Shown here in pieces: positions 50,301 to 63,801 of a stretch of 64,000 nt of DNA. The stretch covers positions 806,001-870,000 of the forward strand of contig JH720293.1 of NCBI GenBank assembly GCA_000231825.2, written 5' to 3'. Positions within the stretch are counted from its first letter, which is position 1. Every line of letters starts with the position of its first letter. The notes beneath the pieces were generated by a model, which was not told the origin of the DNA, did no database searches, and was given only the letters and a program-made list of their open reading frames with translations. Both the position numbers and the translations under genes were made by a program. The DNA comes from Tetrahymena elliotti 4EA. Taxonomy: Eukaryota; Ciliophora; Oligohymenophorea; Hymenostomatida; Tetrahymenidae.

Positions 50301-52335
50301 TTCAAATTAATAATAAAATTTATATTTCAATTTAAGTATCTCTCATAATTTGGTTTAGATTTTGTTTTCAAAAAAAAATTATCAATTAAATTTCTAAAGA
50401 AGAGTGAGCCTCTTTGTTTAAAATATGATAGTGAAAAGAAGTAATTAAGATTTTAAAAAATTATTATTACCCTTAAGTCTCTGCCATCATTTTAGCTTTT
50501 CTCAGATGCATCATAATAAATATAATAATATGATTTATTTTGTTAGATAAATTTTTAAACATTTGATTTTTTGACTCCTCTTTACATCCACTTCCCTCCA
50601 AGCATAGATATATCTTTTGTTAGTGAAATAATATTAAAACATATTAATTTTATAAACTTTACTTGGTATTGATTCATAATTTTGCTTTAAGTTAATATCT
50701 ACAAAGCTATCAAAATACATTCTTTCTTTTTCTTTTTCGTTTTAGCATTAATAAATAAAACCTTCTCCATCTAAAACACCATTATCAAAATTACCTTCAA
50801 TCTTTAATTTATTTTAAAATAATTACAAATATTTTTGTTATTTATTGATTTTACATTTTTTTTAAACAAGGGCTCACTAAATGGATTAATTGAAGCTAAA
50901 GATGTTAAATTTTATTTGGCCAAAGGATTTATAAATATCTTAATCTTGCAATCTCCATGTGGTAAATTATTCTTTAAGCAACCTTCAAAAAGTAAGTTGT
51001 GATTTATCTTAAAATTTTCATTAAACAAATGTTGGATAATTTCTTTATTTGAATGAGATTCATTTTATTCTTCATTGATACCTTCATTAGATTAAAAGGA
51101 GCTTATAAACTCATGCTAGACTTTGTTGAAGCAAAAAATAAAGCTTTTTATTTCTTAATATGAGGAATGCTTTTCATTTTTACTATTAACTTTACCATCA
51201 TAATAAAAATATAAATCATTTATTTTATAAACTATAAAGACCTTTTTTTTCAAAATTTAAAAAGGCCCTATTTCATTATATACTATATCATGAAACAAGT
51301 ACCAATAAAAAGGAAATCCAACTTAGTAATTTAAGCATAATAAAGGTATTTCTCTTTAAACTTTATTATTTATTTTTTGGTGTAGGCTATTTCCTACAAA
51401 AATTTCCTGATCTCCATAGTTGTTACATAAATCAAAATCTTAATTTAGCTTCAAAATCGATGATAATATCTAGTTTTCACTACTGAGATAATCAATATTT
51501 TCTTCTTTATCTAATTATCTTATTGGCAAAGCTATAAACTCTAAACATTAAAGGAGAGGATTAATAAATATAGCATTTTATTATAATGAATAAAAGTAAT
51601 TTCCTTCTGCAATTGTAGTTAAAACCTTTTATATAAAATGCATCAATTAATCCTTTGTTATATTTTGTATCTCCATAGGTTGAAACTACATTATTTATTC
51701 TTAGGTTACATTACACTTAGGGACATAATTTAGACTTACAATTTTATAGGAAACTATACAAATCATATGATCTTATATTTCTCCTATATAATTTTTAAAT
51801 CGAATACAATAAAAACTATAGCCTTTTACTTTAATATCTTCATTTTAAATTACCAGCTCATAATCTTTTAAAACTATTCTTTCTGCAGATGGACAGTATA
51901 CTTTAGGAAGATCAAATTATAACTTCCTAGTATTTTAAAAATCAGGATCCAAGTAACTCGCTGCTCCGAATAAGATATCATTCTATTAGTCATTACTATT
52001 ACTTTTTTAAATAAAACATTATATTTAAAATCTACAAAAATACTTTCACTTAGTTATAAAATTTTCTTTCTTTCTAATGCTAAAATGATGCAATTTTACC
52101 TCTACTCTTAGCATACGAATTGAAGATTGTATTTTTGCAATTACAAAATTTCTACATTATGAATCTTAATATCATTTTGCATAAAGGTAAAAACATCATC
52201 TTTTACTTTACTAAAATCAAAAGTAAATATATCTTCTTCAATATCAATACATTTATAATCAAAATTTTCCTTTTAATCTACTTTAAAGTACATTTTCTAA
52301 GAACTTAAATCTAAATTTACTTGAAGCTTATCCAT
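47363..52335 (-). CDS. large MORN-like and leucine-rich-repeat protein
   Basis: Multi-exon frame from ATG 52335 to TGA 47365-47363. The N-terminal third (52335-50880) is a long open exon series with no recognised domain. It ends in MORN-like units, LLFEGCLKNNLPHGDCKIKI and EGNFDNGVLDGEGFIY. The C-terminal two thirds is a leucine-rich-repeat array: LRQLDISRAQVRDDFLNYL, LTSLNISYTTLL, KVKYLDLSENYQ, LKHLKISYCPNISG, LTKLDYSGNQISF and EVLDITNCQFKD, spaced about 25-35 residues apart. Clear introns include about 52035-52090, 50810-50862, 50616-50670 and 50400-50465. No signal peptide. LRR arrays bind proteins; MORN repeats often associate with membranes. The join near 50300-50400 is uncertain, so these could be two adjacent genes. 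Confidence 0.7.
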
Positions 52336-52575
52336 ACTTTCTATTGATAAATACCTTAACAATTATAAAAAGATTGATAAATTATTGTAATTCTTTTTAC
52401 AAGATTAAACTATAAAAATTAGATATTAATACAATAAAGATATAAATAGGCAAAAACTTATCAGAATTAAAACAACATGATTTATTAATTAGAAATTAAT
52501 CTTTCTCATTAATACTGTAAATTAATTCATTCATAATTAAAAAACTAGTAAGTTTTTAAGTTTAAATTATTCGAT

Positions 52576-55500
52576 ATGAAAAGGATAATTTTATTGGCAG
52601 CTTTACTTATAAGCTGTGTGTTTACTTAATCCTAAACTTATTATTATGAAAAGGAAGGTGATTAAGTGGTAAATGCAACATCTATTCAATAGAAGTTTAA
52701 GAGAAACAATAAGATGGTCCCAGATTATATATAAAGCATCGAAGAAAATATCCAAATAATGGTGACTAACTAAGATACGAATATTTTAGATATATAAATA
52801 AAACCTTTGTAAAAATCGAATAGAATCTATGAATTTATGGAGCTAGAGCCATTTATTTCTTTGTATAATGAAACTGTAAATAATTAAGTTGAGAGTCAAA
52901 ATAATTATCTTTATAGCTCAGAAATCATTAATAATGGTGTTAAAGTAACTAGAAAAGAAACAAATGAGGTAATATTTGATACATCACCCTACTCCTTCTT
53001 CTTAAAATAAGTATATATGGAAGTATCAACAATTTTGCCTACTATTAATATCTTCGGATTAGGAGAAAGAAACTTTAGGCATCTCCGTTTGCCTCCTGGT
53101 GTCTACACTCTATATGGTAGGGATGAGCCATCAGTAATTGAAAATGGATCTTCAGGTGGCAATGTTTACTCCTCTCATCCTATGTATTTAATGAAAGAAT
53201 AATCTGGCTACTATCATGTTGTTTTCCTCAAAAATAGTGCTGGTATTGATGCTGAAATAACACAAAATTCAGTTTGCTTTAAAGCTGTAATATTTGCTTT
53301 ATCTAACCTAAATTGCATACATTATTTTTCACTCATATTGTTATAAAAAGATAGGTGGTATTGCTCATTTTAAAATTTTCTTAGGAGATAAAAACCCTGA
53401 AACTGCTATTAAAATGTATCATAAATACCTTGGTGGTGGCTACATAATTCCTCCTTTTTGGTGAATACAAAGTTTTATCGTTTGAATTTAAATTAACTTA
53501 TTTACTACTATAAAACATAGGTCTTTAGGTTATCATTAGTCAAGATGGGGTTATAAAAGTGGTGTTCAATTAAATACTGTTGTTGATAAATATATCGAAT
53601 CTAATATTCCAATAGATAGTAAAAAGATAAAATTTTTATATTCATCTTAAAATATTATAAAAAATAGCCATATGGTCAGATATTGATTACTTCAAGAGTA
53701 AAAAAACTTTTGCAGTAGATACATAAAACTACAGAAAATAAGATTTCCATCATCTTAAACTAAAAAGTATGATTTAATTTATTTTATCTCATAAAATATT
53801 TTTAATACAAAAACATTTCAAAAGAGGTGAAATTTATTGGAATTATTGATAGTGCTATTGGAGCAGATTAAAACATTGGTGGTTTAGATAACATAGAAGA
53901 TTATGATGCCTTTTGTAGATCTCCTAGTACAGGTGAGTATTTTAAAGGTAACTAATGGGCAGGAGACTCTTATTTTGTTGATTTCTTTAACCCTAAATCT
54001 GAAAAATTATTCGAAGATGGTATTAGGGAAATGGAAAAGAATTTACTTAAAATTGATGGTATTTGGCTCGATATGAATGAACCTGCTAATTTTTGCACAG
54101 GTGAGTGCTATTGGAGTCGTTAAAGTAAGGTTGAACCAAGTTTCAAAGCTTAACCATTTAGCTTCCCATATGTTATAGGAAGGAGGGATCTTTCTACTAA
54201 AACTTTACGTACATAGATTTATTTTTTTTTTAGAATAAGTTTTTGAAATTATTTAATTTATAAAAGCTCCTCATTTGAAGCATCATGGAGGTTATTATCA
54301 TAAGGATGTTCATAATATGTATGGAATGGCTGAAACATACATCACTTACAAAATTCTTAAAAAAACATAAACTCAGCCTTTCATTTTGACTAGAAGTTCT
54401 TTCCCTGGTACAGGAAAGTATTCTTTTAAGTGGAGTGGTGATAATCATTCAAACTTTGAATTCCTTTAGACTTCTTTACCCACTTAAATATTATTTAACT
54501 TTTTCGGTATACCTATGATTGGTTCTGATATTTGTGGTTTTATGGGAAATACTACACCAGAACTCTGTGCAAGGTTATTTATTATTTATGTTTTAGAAAT
54601 TAATGTTTTAAATAAATAATTTGAAATAAAGATGGATTTAGCTAGGTATAACATACCCTTTTGCAAGAAATCACAATAATGATTAAGCCATAAATTAAGA
54701 ATTGTATGCTCTTGGTGATTAAGTTAAAAAGACATCCAGAAAAAATTTGAAATTTAGATATTCAATTCTTAAGTATATGTATACCCTTTTTGTTAAATCA
54801 GAAAGGGTAGGAACTATACAAAAACCTGTTTTCTTTGAATTTCCTGATTGTGAAGAGTGTTTTTAAGACTATGTTTTAGATTTTTAATTTATGATGGGAT
54901 CTGAACTTTTGTTTACACCTGTTCTTGAAGAGGGTGTAGACTCAGTTAAACCTTTATTCCCTTAAGGAAGATGGTAATTATTTTATTGATTAGTTTCAAA
55001 AATGCATCTAAAATCAAAATATTAAAAGGTTTGACCTTCTCTCTGGTATGGAAATATCAAATAGCTCTTCTAACTAAGGTAAAAGAAGAAAAATTTACAA
55101 TACTTTGGATTCTGTTATTCCTGTATTTTTAAGAGAAGGATACGGTATAGCACGCTAAGAAACTAAAGGTGTTATAAATACATAATAACTAGATAATCAT
55201 TTTTATTTAGTTTTTGGATTAAGAGAATGGAGTGAAAATTAAATTGATAAAGAAGAATTATCTTACCTTTACTCTTCATAAATAACTATGCTTGATTTAG
55301 ATTAGCAATAATACTTTGATGAAAATCATATTGAAAATATTTGTATGGAAAACAAAGAATGTGTATTCACGGTCGATCTAAGAATTAGCAAGGATAAATA
55401 AAACAACTTCTCCTTCAAAATAAAAACTTCAAAAAAGATTTCATCACCTTTATATTTTAAGCAAATTACCTTGTATGGTGTCCCATAGTTTATCACAAAC

Positions 55501-55653
55501 AACTTGTAAATCTGTGAAATCAACAAGTAACATGTATTTAAAATCTCTAAACTCTCAACTAAAGGTAGCTACGATTTAACATTTACCTCAGATATTAAAT
55601 TTTCTGATTTCTCTGCAGGAAATGAGCTTACACTTTGTTTCAAGAGTGTGTGA
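52576..55653 (+). CDS. glycoside hydrolase family 31 alpha-glucosidase, secreted/lysosomal
   Basis: ATG 52576, TGA 55651-55653. Introns at 53287-53350, 53461-53520, 53619-53667, 53767-53824, 54209-54266, 54574-54631 and 54974-55028 leave 891 residues. The N-terminus [19 protein letters not shown] is a signal peptide. Family 31 landmarks appear in order: [38 protein letters not shown] with the catalytic nucleophile at about D422, [11 protein letters not shown], then WSGDNHS with the acid/base at about D526, GSDICGF and YPFARNH. The enzyme removes terminal alpha-linked glucose from maltose, glycogen or related glycans in lysosomes or outside the cell. No trefoil (P-type) domain is seen, unlike mammalian acid alpha-glucosidase. 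The alternative acceptor at 54233 also keeps frame. Confidence 0.94.
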
Positions 55654-55992
55654 TTCAATAATACCTTACAATTTTTTATTAAACAATATAATGTAAATGT
55701 ATGAATATAATTTTTAAATTGTAATGTGAATAAAATAATTGAAAATAAACCACAAAATATTTACCTTATATTTAGCAATAACCACTTTAGTCTACCTAAT
55801 ATGTAAATATCCAAAAAAAAAAGTTATTAAAATTAACTAGTTTTCATCTCAAATCTATCAATCAATTATTTGAGCATAAATTCTGGACAATAAGAAAAAT
55901 ATAATTTTTTTAATTATTTTTTTGGTAACAAGTAAGTAAGTAGTAGTATAGTTGTCTAAAATAAATTAGTAAAATTATTCTTTTCAACGAAG
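55654..55992. other. short intergenic spacer
   Basis: About 340 bases between two plus-strand genes, containing the alpha-glucosidase 3' end and the next promoter. Nothing else visible. Confidence 0.5.
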
Positions 55993-58377
55993 ATGTTTAA
56001 AATAATTTCAATGCTGATCTTATTAGTCAGTGTTGCATTTACATAATCTACTAATGTAAAGAAATATTTATTTTTTTATGTTTTTTATTTTTATTGTTTA
56101 CATTTTTATCTTAATTAGGAGCTTTAAAAAATTATCCAATATGGATCAAATTGCCATTATTCCTGCACTTCATGCATAGGAAATTAATTTTACGAATGTA
56201 CTTCATGCTAAAATATTACTGGAAATATTAATAATACAATAATTAATCCAAAAAACTATATTGGCAATGTTAACTATCTATCTTAGTAAAATCTTTCTGT
56301 ATTATATGGAGAATGTGTTTGTGATCCCAATAAAGATCAACAGTCCTTTAAAATAGGAGATGGATGCACTTAAGATGAGCCGTTGGATAGATACTTAGAT
56401 TTATCTATTAAAGCTCTTATTTATTCTAATCTAGGGATATCAGGAATTTACTTTCTGACATCCTTAAAAATATTTTACTTAGTAGACTTCATAGAAACGA
56501 TATAATTCTTTGGAAATTTTGCATTCATAAATAATAAAAATGTAGGTAAAATTGGTGATTAGTTAGAAACATTTATGAATTTTAACCCAACTTTCAAGTT
56601 AAACCATGATAATAGCAGCTTTATTCATTTCTTTTCTACTACAATAGATAATAATCTTAAAACATAAAACATATAAGTTATACAATAAGTACCTACGGAA
56701 AGCTAGTTATAATAATAAGGAAATAGTAATTCAATAGACTAAAAGAATTTAGCAGTGTAGTAATATAATTTTCAATAGATGAATTAACTCTAAAATAGTT
56801 AGTATAAATTAAGTCAGGCACTAAGTGGATTAGGAGGTGATTTACCTTTCTTTTAATTAGGTATAAATTTTTAAATGATCATGCTGTGTTGCTACATTAT
56901 ATTAGCTTTGTTTTTATTATCTCATTTTTTAATTTTTGAAAAGAGATATCTTCCATAATCAAAAATTTCTGCATCATAACTAGAATAAAAAAAGAAAGAG
57001 AGTAATAATTAAAACAATAAATCCAACTATTTATAATAATATTAATATGAGAGCTCTAAGTACTATTAAATCTATTAATATGTGTCTAATCTTCCACTAA
57101 TTTTCTTCTATCTATGTCTAAATGAATAGCTTATTTACTTACAGATATCTTATTACATAGGCTAAATAGGAAAAAAAGACTTAATAGCTATTTGTTTCTT
57201 TTTTTTTATTTCAGTGGTAAATATTTTGTAAATGGTCTATCTGAGTAGGAGATCTAGTAATCCATTAACAAATAAGAAGACAGTAGTTTTAGATTAAATT
57301 AAATTTGTTAATTAAGGCAAATAAAGATTTGTTACAGTGATAAAATTTTTATTTAAAATATTAGAAACAATCATTTTCTATTAGCTTTATGATAATACAA
57401 CAATTTAAATAATAATTCTTCTATCTCTGTCTTTTTTATAACTACTATTTTCTATATTCATTAAAGCTTTTGCAATTACTCAATATAATGCTTTGTATTG
57501 CATGTAACAAGCTATTAAAGTAATTTTGTTAGGATTATATCTTGCGATTGAATTAGTAGAAAAATCTAAAGATGATGGTTCCTTAGATAAACTCTATTTA
57601 TGCATTACAGCTCTTCAATTTTGTTATGTTTTTGCTGTTTTATTCTATAATCTAGTAATGTACTTATAAGATGTGTACTTTTATTGCTTTAATAAACCTA
57701 GCAAATAGCTAAATTTTTCTTCTGTTCGTCCTTTACAAGACCAAAGCTATGTTAATAATAGTAATTTTAATAAGGAGAACTAAAAACTAATGACTTAATA
57801 AAAGAACGAATTCAATATAAGCCTAAACTAATCTTAACTTTAAGAAAGTGTTATAGAATAAAATCCTTCCTTTAATGAAATAGAATAAAGATAATTAAAT
57901 TAATAGCTACCATAAAAGTTGTAATCTCAAAATAAGCAGAAGCATAAAAACAGTGAATTTTTTAATCTTGGACTTTAAAGAAAAGCTGGTCACTAAACAG
58001 AATTAATTATAAATCCTACAGGTTAAAATCCTGATTTCGAAGATGTGCTTGAAAAAGAGCCTTATTAAATTATAAGATATCCTAATTAGCAAAAAGATAT
58101 ATCTATCTAGCAAACGATTAATAACAAAGGTCAAAACACAAGGATAATTAGTAACAATAGCCAAAATTAGAACAACATGAAATAAACACCTATTTAAATG
58201 ATTCAAAATATTAAACAAAAACAACAAGCATAGCAACAAAATTAATAAATAAAACTTTTTGAAAAATATCCAGAAAATACATAAAGCTTAAATGAAATGT
58301 ACTATGCAATTAAAGAAAATACAAATAATATTAACTAAAATAAAGCCCATATGACAACTTTTAGAAAACAAAACTGA
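55993..58377 (+). CDS. Cys-rich ectodomain, multi-pass membrane protein with Gln-rich tail
   Basis: ATG 55993, one intron at 56056-56118, TGA 58375-58377; 773 residues. The signal peptide MFKIISMLILLVSVAFTQS is followed by a short Cys-rich module (CHYSCTSCIGN, YECTSCQN, CVCDP). About seven to eight hydrophobic segments follow, including FQMIMLCCYIILALFLLSHF, LPLIFFYLCLNEQLIYLQI, LIAICFFFFISVVNILQM, IIILLSLSFLQLLFSIFIKA and ITALQFCYVFAVLFYNLVMY. Two Gln-rich loops lie outside or between helices, and a final cytosolic tail of about 220 residues is very rich in Gln and Asn. Family unknown; the layout (secreted-type Cys modules joined to a bundle of helices) suggests a surface receptor or channel-like protein of ciliates. 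Confidence 0.85.
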
Positions 58378-59345
58378 TTATGGTATTTGTCACATTATCT
58401 AAATATTTATTTAAATATCATTTTGCTCAATTAACATTTTTTAATTTGCTTTTTGTGAATAAAATATATTCTATAAAAATTATGTGTTAGTAAATAATTA
58501 AATTAAAAATTTTTATTATTTTACATTTCTCTTTCTTTCTTACTTTTTTAATTTATTTAATCAAAAGAAATTTTAATCAATAAAATTTAACTAAAGTCAA
58601 AACAAAAATTTTTCAAGGATACATTTCAAGAAAGTAATATAAATAATCCTATACACAAAAGATTTAATACAATTTATTTGTTTGAGATAACCTGAATAAA
58701 TTAAAAGAATATTTTTTTATTTTAAGAAATCATTATCAAAAAAACAGTTATTTGCCAGCAAGTAATTGAAAAGTTGGAGAAAATTATAGTTTTTTATTAG
58801 AATTATTTAGAATTTAAAATAATATATTAAGAATAATTAGATCATTTATAAACTTTATTTTAATTTTAGAATTACAAAGACTTTCGTAAAATGTTTAAAT
58901 TATTTAGAAGAATTTTAAAAATAAAAATTCTTGTTAAAAATGAACTTGATGAATGATGAATCAATAATTTAAGTTATTAACCCTTCAAACCAATAAACAA
59001 GCAAATAAATGAATGAATGAGAATGAGATTATAGGAATGAATTTGCTGAACTGTTATTTAGTTGCATAAATTTTAAAAAAATAACAATGATGATCAATCC
59101 CAGGGAAGAGTTATCAAGACTTTAATAAGAAGAGAAGAATTTTTTTATAAGCCTTTATATTAATTTCAATTTTATTGAATAATAACTTTATAATTGCTGC
59201 AATTTAATTAAAAAGCATAAAAAATTAACAAAGTGAAATAATATAAAGGATACAAGTATAGGAGAAGACATTATTTTGCTGTTTGATAAACACAAAATCG
59301 CAATAGTTGAAGCAATTAGTTCTCTTTAAGGCCGAAAAGTAATTT
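58378..59345. other. intergenic spacer
   Basis: About 970 bases between two plus-strand genes. A purine-rich stretch at 58970-59130 has no long frame. Presumed to hold the promoter of the VWA gene. Confidence 0.5.
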
Positions 59346-62300
59346 ATGAGTTAAGATATAATAATATAATAAAAGAGTGAGAATCACCCAGACATTTTGG
59401 GTGATCATGCCTTTACTGATGAATAGTAGCATTTAGTTGAATAAGATCATGATGTTAAAACCAACAACACCAAAGATTTATTATGCAACTAATCCAAAAA
59501 TGATGTTGTTATAAGTGATAATTAAAATAATAATAGTCATGATAAACTACCAAGCAATAAAACTGATATGGTTGAAAAAATATTTGGTGTTAAAAATTTA
59601 AAAAATAGTTTAATTTCTGACTCTGCTGACAAACAAAGCTCGAATAACAGTAGTATGATTGCAGAATAAGCTTCTTATGAAAATATTTTATAGGATTGTC
59701 TGCACTAACTGAATTAGATTGATGTTCTAAAAATAGATGAACCAAGCTAACAAACAAAAAATGAAAAGTAATGCGTTTTCTATTTATTAACTTTTTTATT
59801 ACTTAAAAATTTTTTATGAATTTCAATGATAAATTACAAAGACATTAAATAAAAAATTATAAATTCAATCATTTTTTATTTTCAAATAGCTCCTTTAATC
59901 CAGATAAAGAAGTCAATGCAAACCTCAATTAAATATCTGAAGAAGAAGATTTACGCAAGAAGAATGATGATGCTACTTAGAATGCGATTAATATGCTTCT
60001 TATGCAGGCATATGTAAATGCTAATTTGTGTGAAAGTAGTATTATACAAGAAAAAGAATAGGACTAGCAACTAGTGGATGATGAAAAAACATAGAATTAA
60101 AGTCTTGAGGAGAAGTTTTAAAATATAAAGAATGGTCAATGTGATGCACAAGATCTCTTGATTAAAAGAATACAATCCTAAGAAGATTTAGCCAATAAGC
60201 AAAACTCCTCATCACCAAATATTAAGCTAATAATTAATGATGCATAAGATTCTACTCCTTAATCTCTAAATTTGGAAACAAAAGAAAGTATTGTTTAAGA
60301 AAAAGAATGCAATCCCCAGTAAGTTAATACTCCTGAATCTCAAGATGCTAACTGTTCTAATTTTTTATCAGTAAGTTAGCATTGTGTAGATACTTCTACT
60401 CCTAACATATCTCTCTTTGCTTAAATGACTAAATAGTAAAATAAAAAAGACCTGAAAAACTGGGCCTTTAATAGGAGTTTTGTAGGTAGAGGTTCAGGCA
60501 ATTTGACATCAACTTCTGCTGGGGGAAATGGTAATAATTAGGTGTCTTCTTTTATTTTGCAAAAGAAAGTCAGTATGCAACACAATTAAGGAGAATTAGG
60601 ATAAAGCAAAGATTTAGACTAATTAAATGATAGTGCTAATAATAGTAAATCAATTATAGAATAATTAAGTGAATCTGTGCCAGTAGCTTCAGTACCAAAA
60701 AAAACTCTAACTTTAATTGGAAGCAATAAAAAAAATATAAAAGTGGCTAATATAAAAAGCAAAGAACTATAAAAATATAATTTTTAAGATGACGATATCA
60801 TAAAGGTTGATACCAAAGCTTACTAAAAACTAGCACAGAGTTTTAACATAAATTAAAATATCAGTATTTAGGCTAAGACAATGCTTAATTATTAAATACA
60901 AACAATAACTTAAAAAAATTTAGTAAATTATAAGATTATCAATTCTGATTCACCTACAAAAGTCTAGAGCTAAGAGAAAAAAAATTCATTGAACTCATAA
61001 TTGAGTCAAGGAAATACCCCTGAAAATCAGTAAGTTTTATAACATTTTTTTATTAAAAAATTTTTAAAAAGGTGCTTAATAAAAACCATTAAAATTATAG
61101 ATAGAAAGAAGTAGAACAGGAAAATTTAGAGGAGAATGAAGTAATCAACAAACTAGAATAAACTATTACAAAAAAAGTAGTTATTCCTGTACTTTTATCA
61201 GTAAAAACAGAAGAATAAATGATATCATATTAGTATTTTGATTAACTTGAATCCCGTTCCAGTCAAAAGGATATCCATAGTCTCCATTAAATTGATTAAA
61301 AAAGTGATCATTCTCACTCACCAAAGGAGATTCATGAGAGAAAAAAAAGAATGTCTATTGATAAGTTGCATGATATTTCCCAACATGATGAAATTTATGA
61401 AAATAAGTAAAATTAAACTGATAATAATGATTCTAGCGACTACCAATCTGATTAAGACCAGAATAATAGAGAAGATGAAACTGATATTTTAGATGGTTTA
61501 ATAGCAAAAGAAAAATAATCATTAGAAGAAAAGAGCGCTAGTGAAGGATAAGCAGAAGAAGTAGAAGTTCATTCACATAGAAAGATTTCATAAAAAAAGG
61601 TTGTTATGAAATCAATTTAGAATAAATTAAAAATAAATAAAGAAAAAGTTCAAAAATCTTAAAGTGAAGAAGACAAAGAAAATGATAAGTCAAAGAAAAG
61701 TAAAATTTTAAGCAATAATAAAAATCCTTCAGCCTAGTTTAGCATTGGACAATTGTAACCTATGAGATTTCCTATTGATTTAATTTGTGTTATTGACACA
61801 AGTGGATCTATGGATGGTCAACCACTGGAATTACTAAAAGAAACTTTACTTTTCTTAGTTGATTTATTGTAAGCTGGTGATAGAATTTGTTTAATTTAAT
61901 TTTCAACAAATGCTTAGCGTTTAACATCACTGCTATCAATTGAGTCAAAGGATAATGTAAGTAACATTAAAAGAGAAATTAACAGATTGATTGCCAAAGG
62001 AGGTACAAATATTTGCTAAGGTATGCAATTAGCATTTGATGTACTTAAGTAAAGGAGATATAAAAATCCTATCACAAGTGTTTTTCTATTAAGTGATGGA
62101 TTAAACGATGGAGCTGAAAATAAAATTAGAGATCTATTGAAAGATTTAAAATTTTATCAAAATTACAATGAAGAAAACTTCACAATTCAAACATTCGGTT
62201 TTGGTAAAGATCATGATCCAAATTTAATGGATAAGATCTCTTAGCTGATGGATGGTAACTTTTACTATATTGGAGATATTCATAGAATTGATGAATGCTT

Positions 62301-63801
62301 TATAGATGCTTTAGGTGGTCTCTTTTCAGTTATTAGCTAAAATGTTTCAATAAATGTAAAAGTTCCTTCAGAGATGAGAGATTAAATTAGAATAGTTAAA
62401 ACGTATGGTGATATTTGGCATATTAAAGAGCCCCATTACGAATATGCAATAAATATAAATTAATTACTTAGTGGTGTCTCAAAAGATTACATTTTAGAAA
62501 TGGAATTAGATTCTAAGCTTCTAGAAGACTTGTAGTGTATCCATGAAATTCACTCTGAAGAGGAAATACAATCTTCTGAGTGTATTGGAAGCATTAAAAA
62601 TTTTGATTCCAAGAATAATCATACTTAATCATAAGATACTTAAGAATAAAAGAATATGATTATATTAGAAGCATTGCTATCTGCATAAAGCATATCTATA
62701 AATACAAACAACTTATATCCTTCATAACCTTAATTATCTAAAGATGAGCAGAGTTCTAAGTAGAGTTAAGAGCAATTTTCACCTGAAATATTGTAAAGAG
62801 AAAAAAATTCATTTATTTAAAATACCAATGAGTAAAATAATTACTAAGTCTCTGTTTGTAGTGGTGCTGAATTAGCTATTGAAAAAAATGTTTCAATCAT
62901 ATGCAATAACCTTTAATAGTGTTCTAATTCACAATCTCAACTTTCACAGCAATCAATCAATACTTATAATAATGGGTCAGGGGAAACTTGTCATAATTCT
63001 TCATCAAACCCACAACTTGATAAAAAAGAATAAAAGAGTATTCCTGAAACGAATTCTGACTCAATCGTCAAGAAAGACATGCTCAATTTGAAAAATCATA
63101 GGCAGATATAGGAGAATTTAGTGAAACTGCATTATTTAAGAGTCAAGGGAGCAGAAGGTCTTGAAAAATGCTAAGCCCTTGCTTTATTGAAGAAATTCGA
63201 TGAAGGTAATGAATATGTTAGCCAGCTTTTACAAGAATTAAATGAATAGCCTGAAGATACTAAAAGACATTTGCAAAAGTTAATTTTAGATCTTACAGAA
63301 GCATAGGATACTCTCAGCAAGAAAATTGGTGAGCAAAAAGGATGGCATCGTATGATATCCTGCAAGCGTATGCATATGGAATAACGTTCTGCAGGAACAG
63401 ATTTAACTTATCAAAATTCAGTGTAAAAGATTATGGTCTAACGTAGAAAAAGTTTTAAAGATTAGAATTCCATATAGAGCCTTACTGAGACAATTACAAA
63501 GCTTTAAAATTCAGGCGGAGGTTATAGCAGCTCATAAAAAAAGGAAAAAGAAACTTCCAATAATTCAACATCATCTGATTCTTCTGATAGTGATTCTGAA
63601 TAAATCAGAGATTAATAAACCTAATAATAAGCTGCAAATGCAGCCATGTTAAGGAAAAAGAAATCTTTTACTGTCAATCCAACTAATTCTTATAAGTGTG
63701 AGGTTAATTAGCAGAAAGAAAATAATGATAATTTAAAATCTAATAAACAACAAATAGAAGTATAAGAAGAAAATAGTAAACTAAATGCATAATTACACTG
63801 A
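59346..63801 (+). CDS. large intracellular von Willebrand factor A-domain protein
   Basis: ATG 59346, introns 59768-59889 and 61034-61071 (the latter only 38 bases), TGA 63799-63801; 1431 residues. Residues 1-755 are a hydrophilic, Gln/Asn/Ser/Glu/Lys-rich disordered region with no signal peptide. A VWA domain follows: FPIDLICVIDTSGSMDG contains the complete metal-binding DxSxS motif at about 764-768, with GGTNICQGMQLAF (the MIDAS threonine) and VFLLSDGLNDG (the MIDAS aspartate). The domain ends near residue 945 and is followed by a beta-rich segment (VSINVKVPSEM). The tail then returns to Gln/Ser-rich sequence with a helical stretch (LRVKGAEGLEKCQALALLKK) and a Ser/Asp run. VWA domains bind protein partners through the metal. 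The layout resembles intracellular VWA proteins linked to ubiquitin-type or chaperone complexes, but the partner is unknown. Confidence 0.9.
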
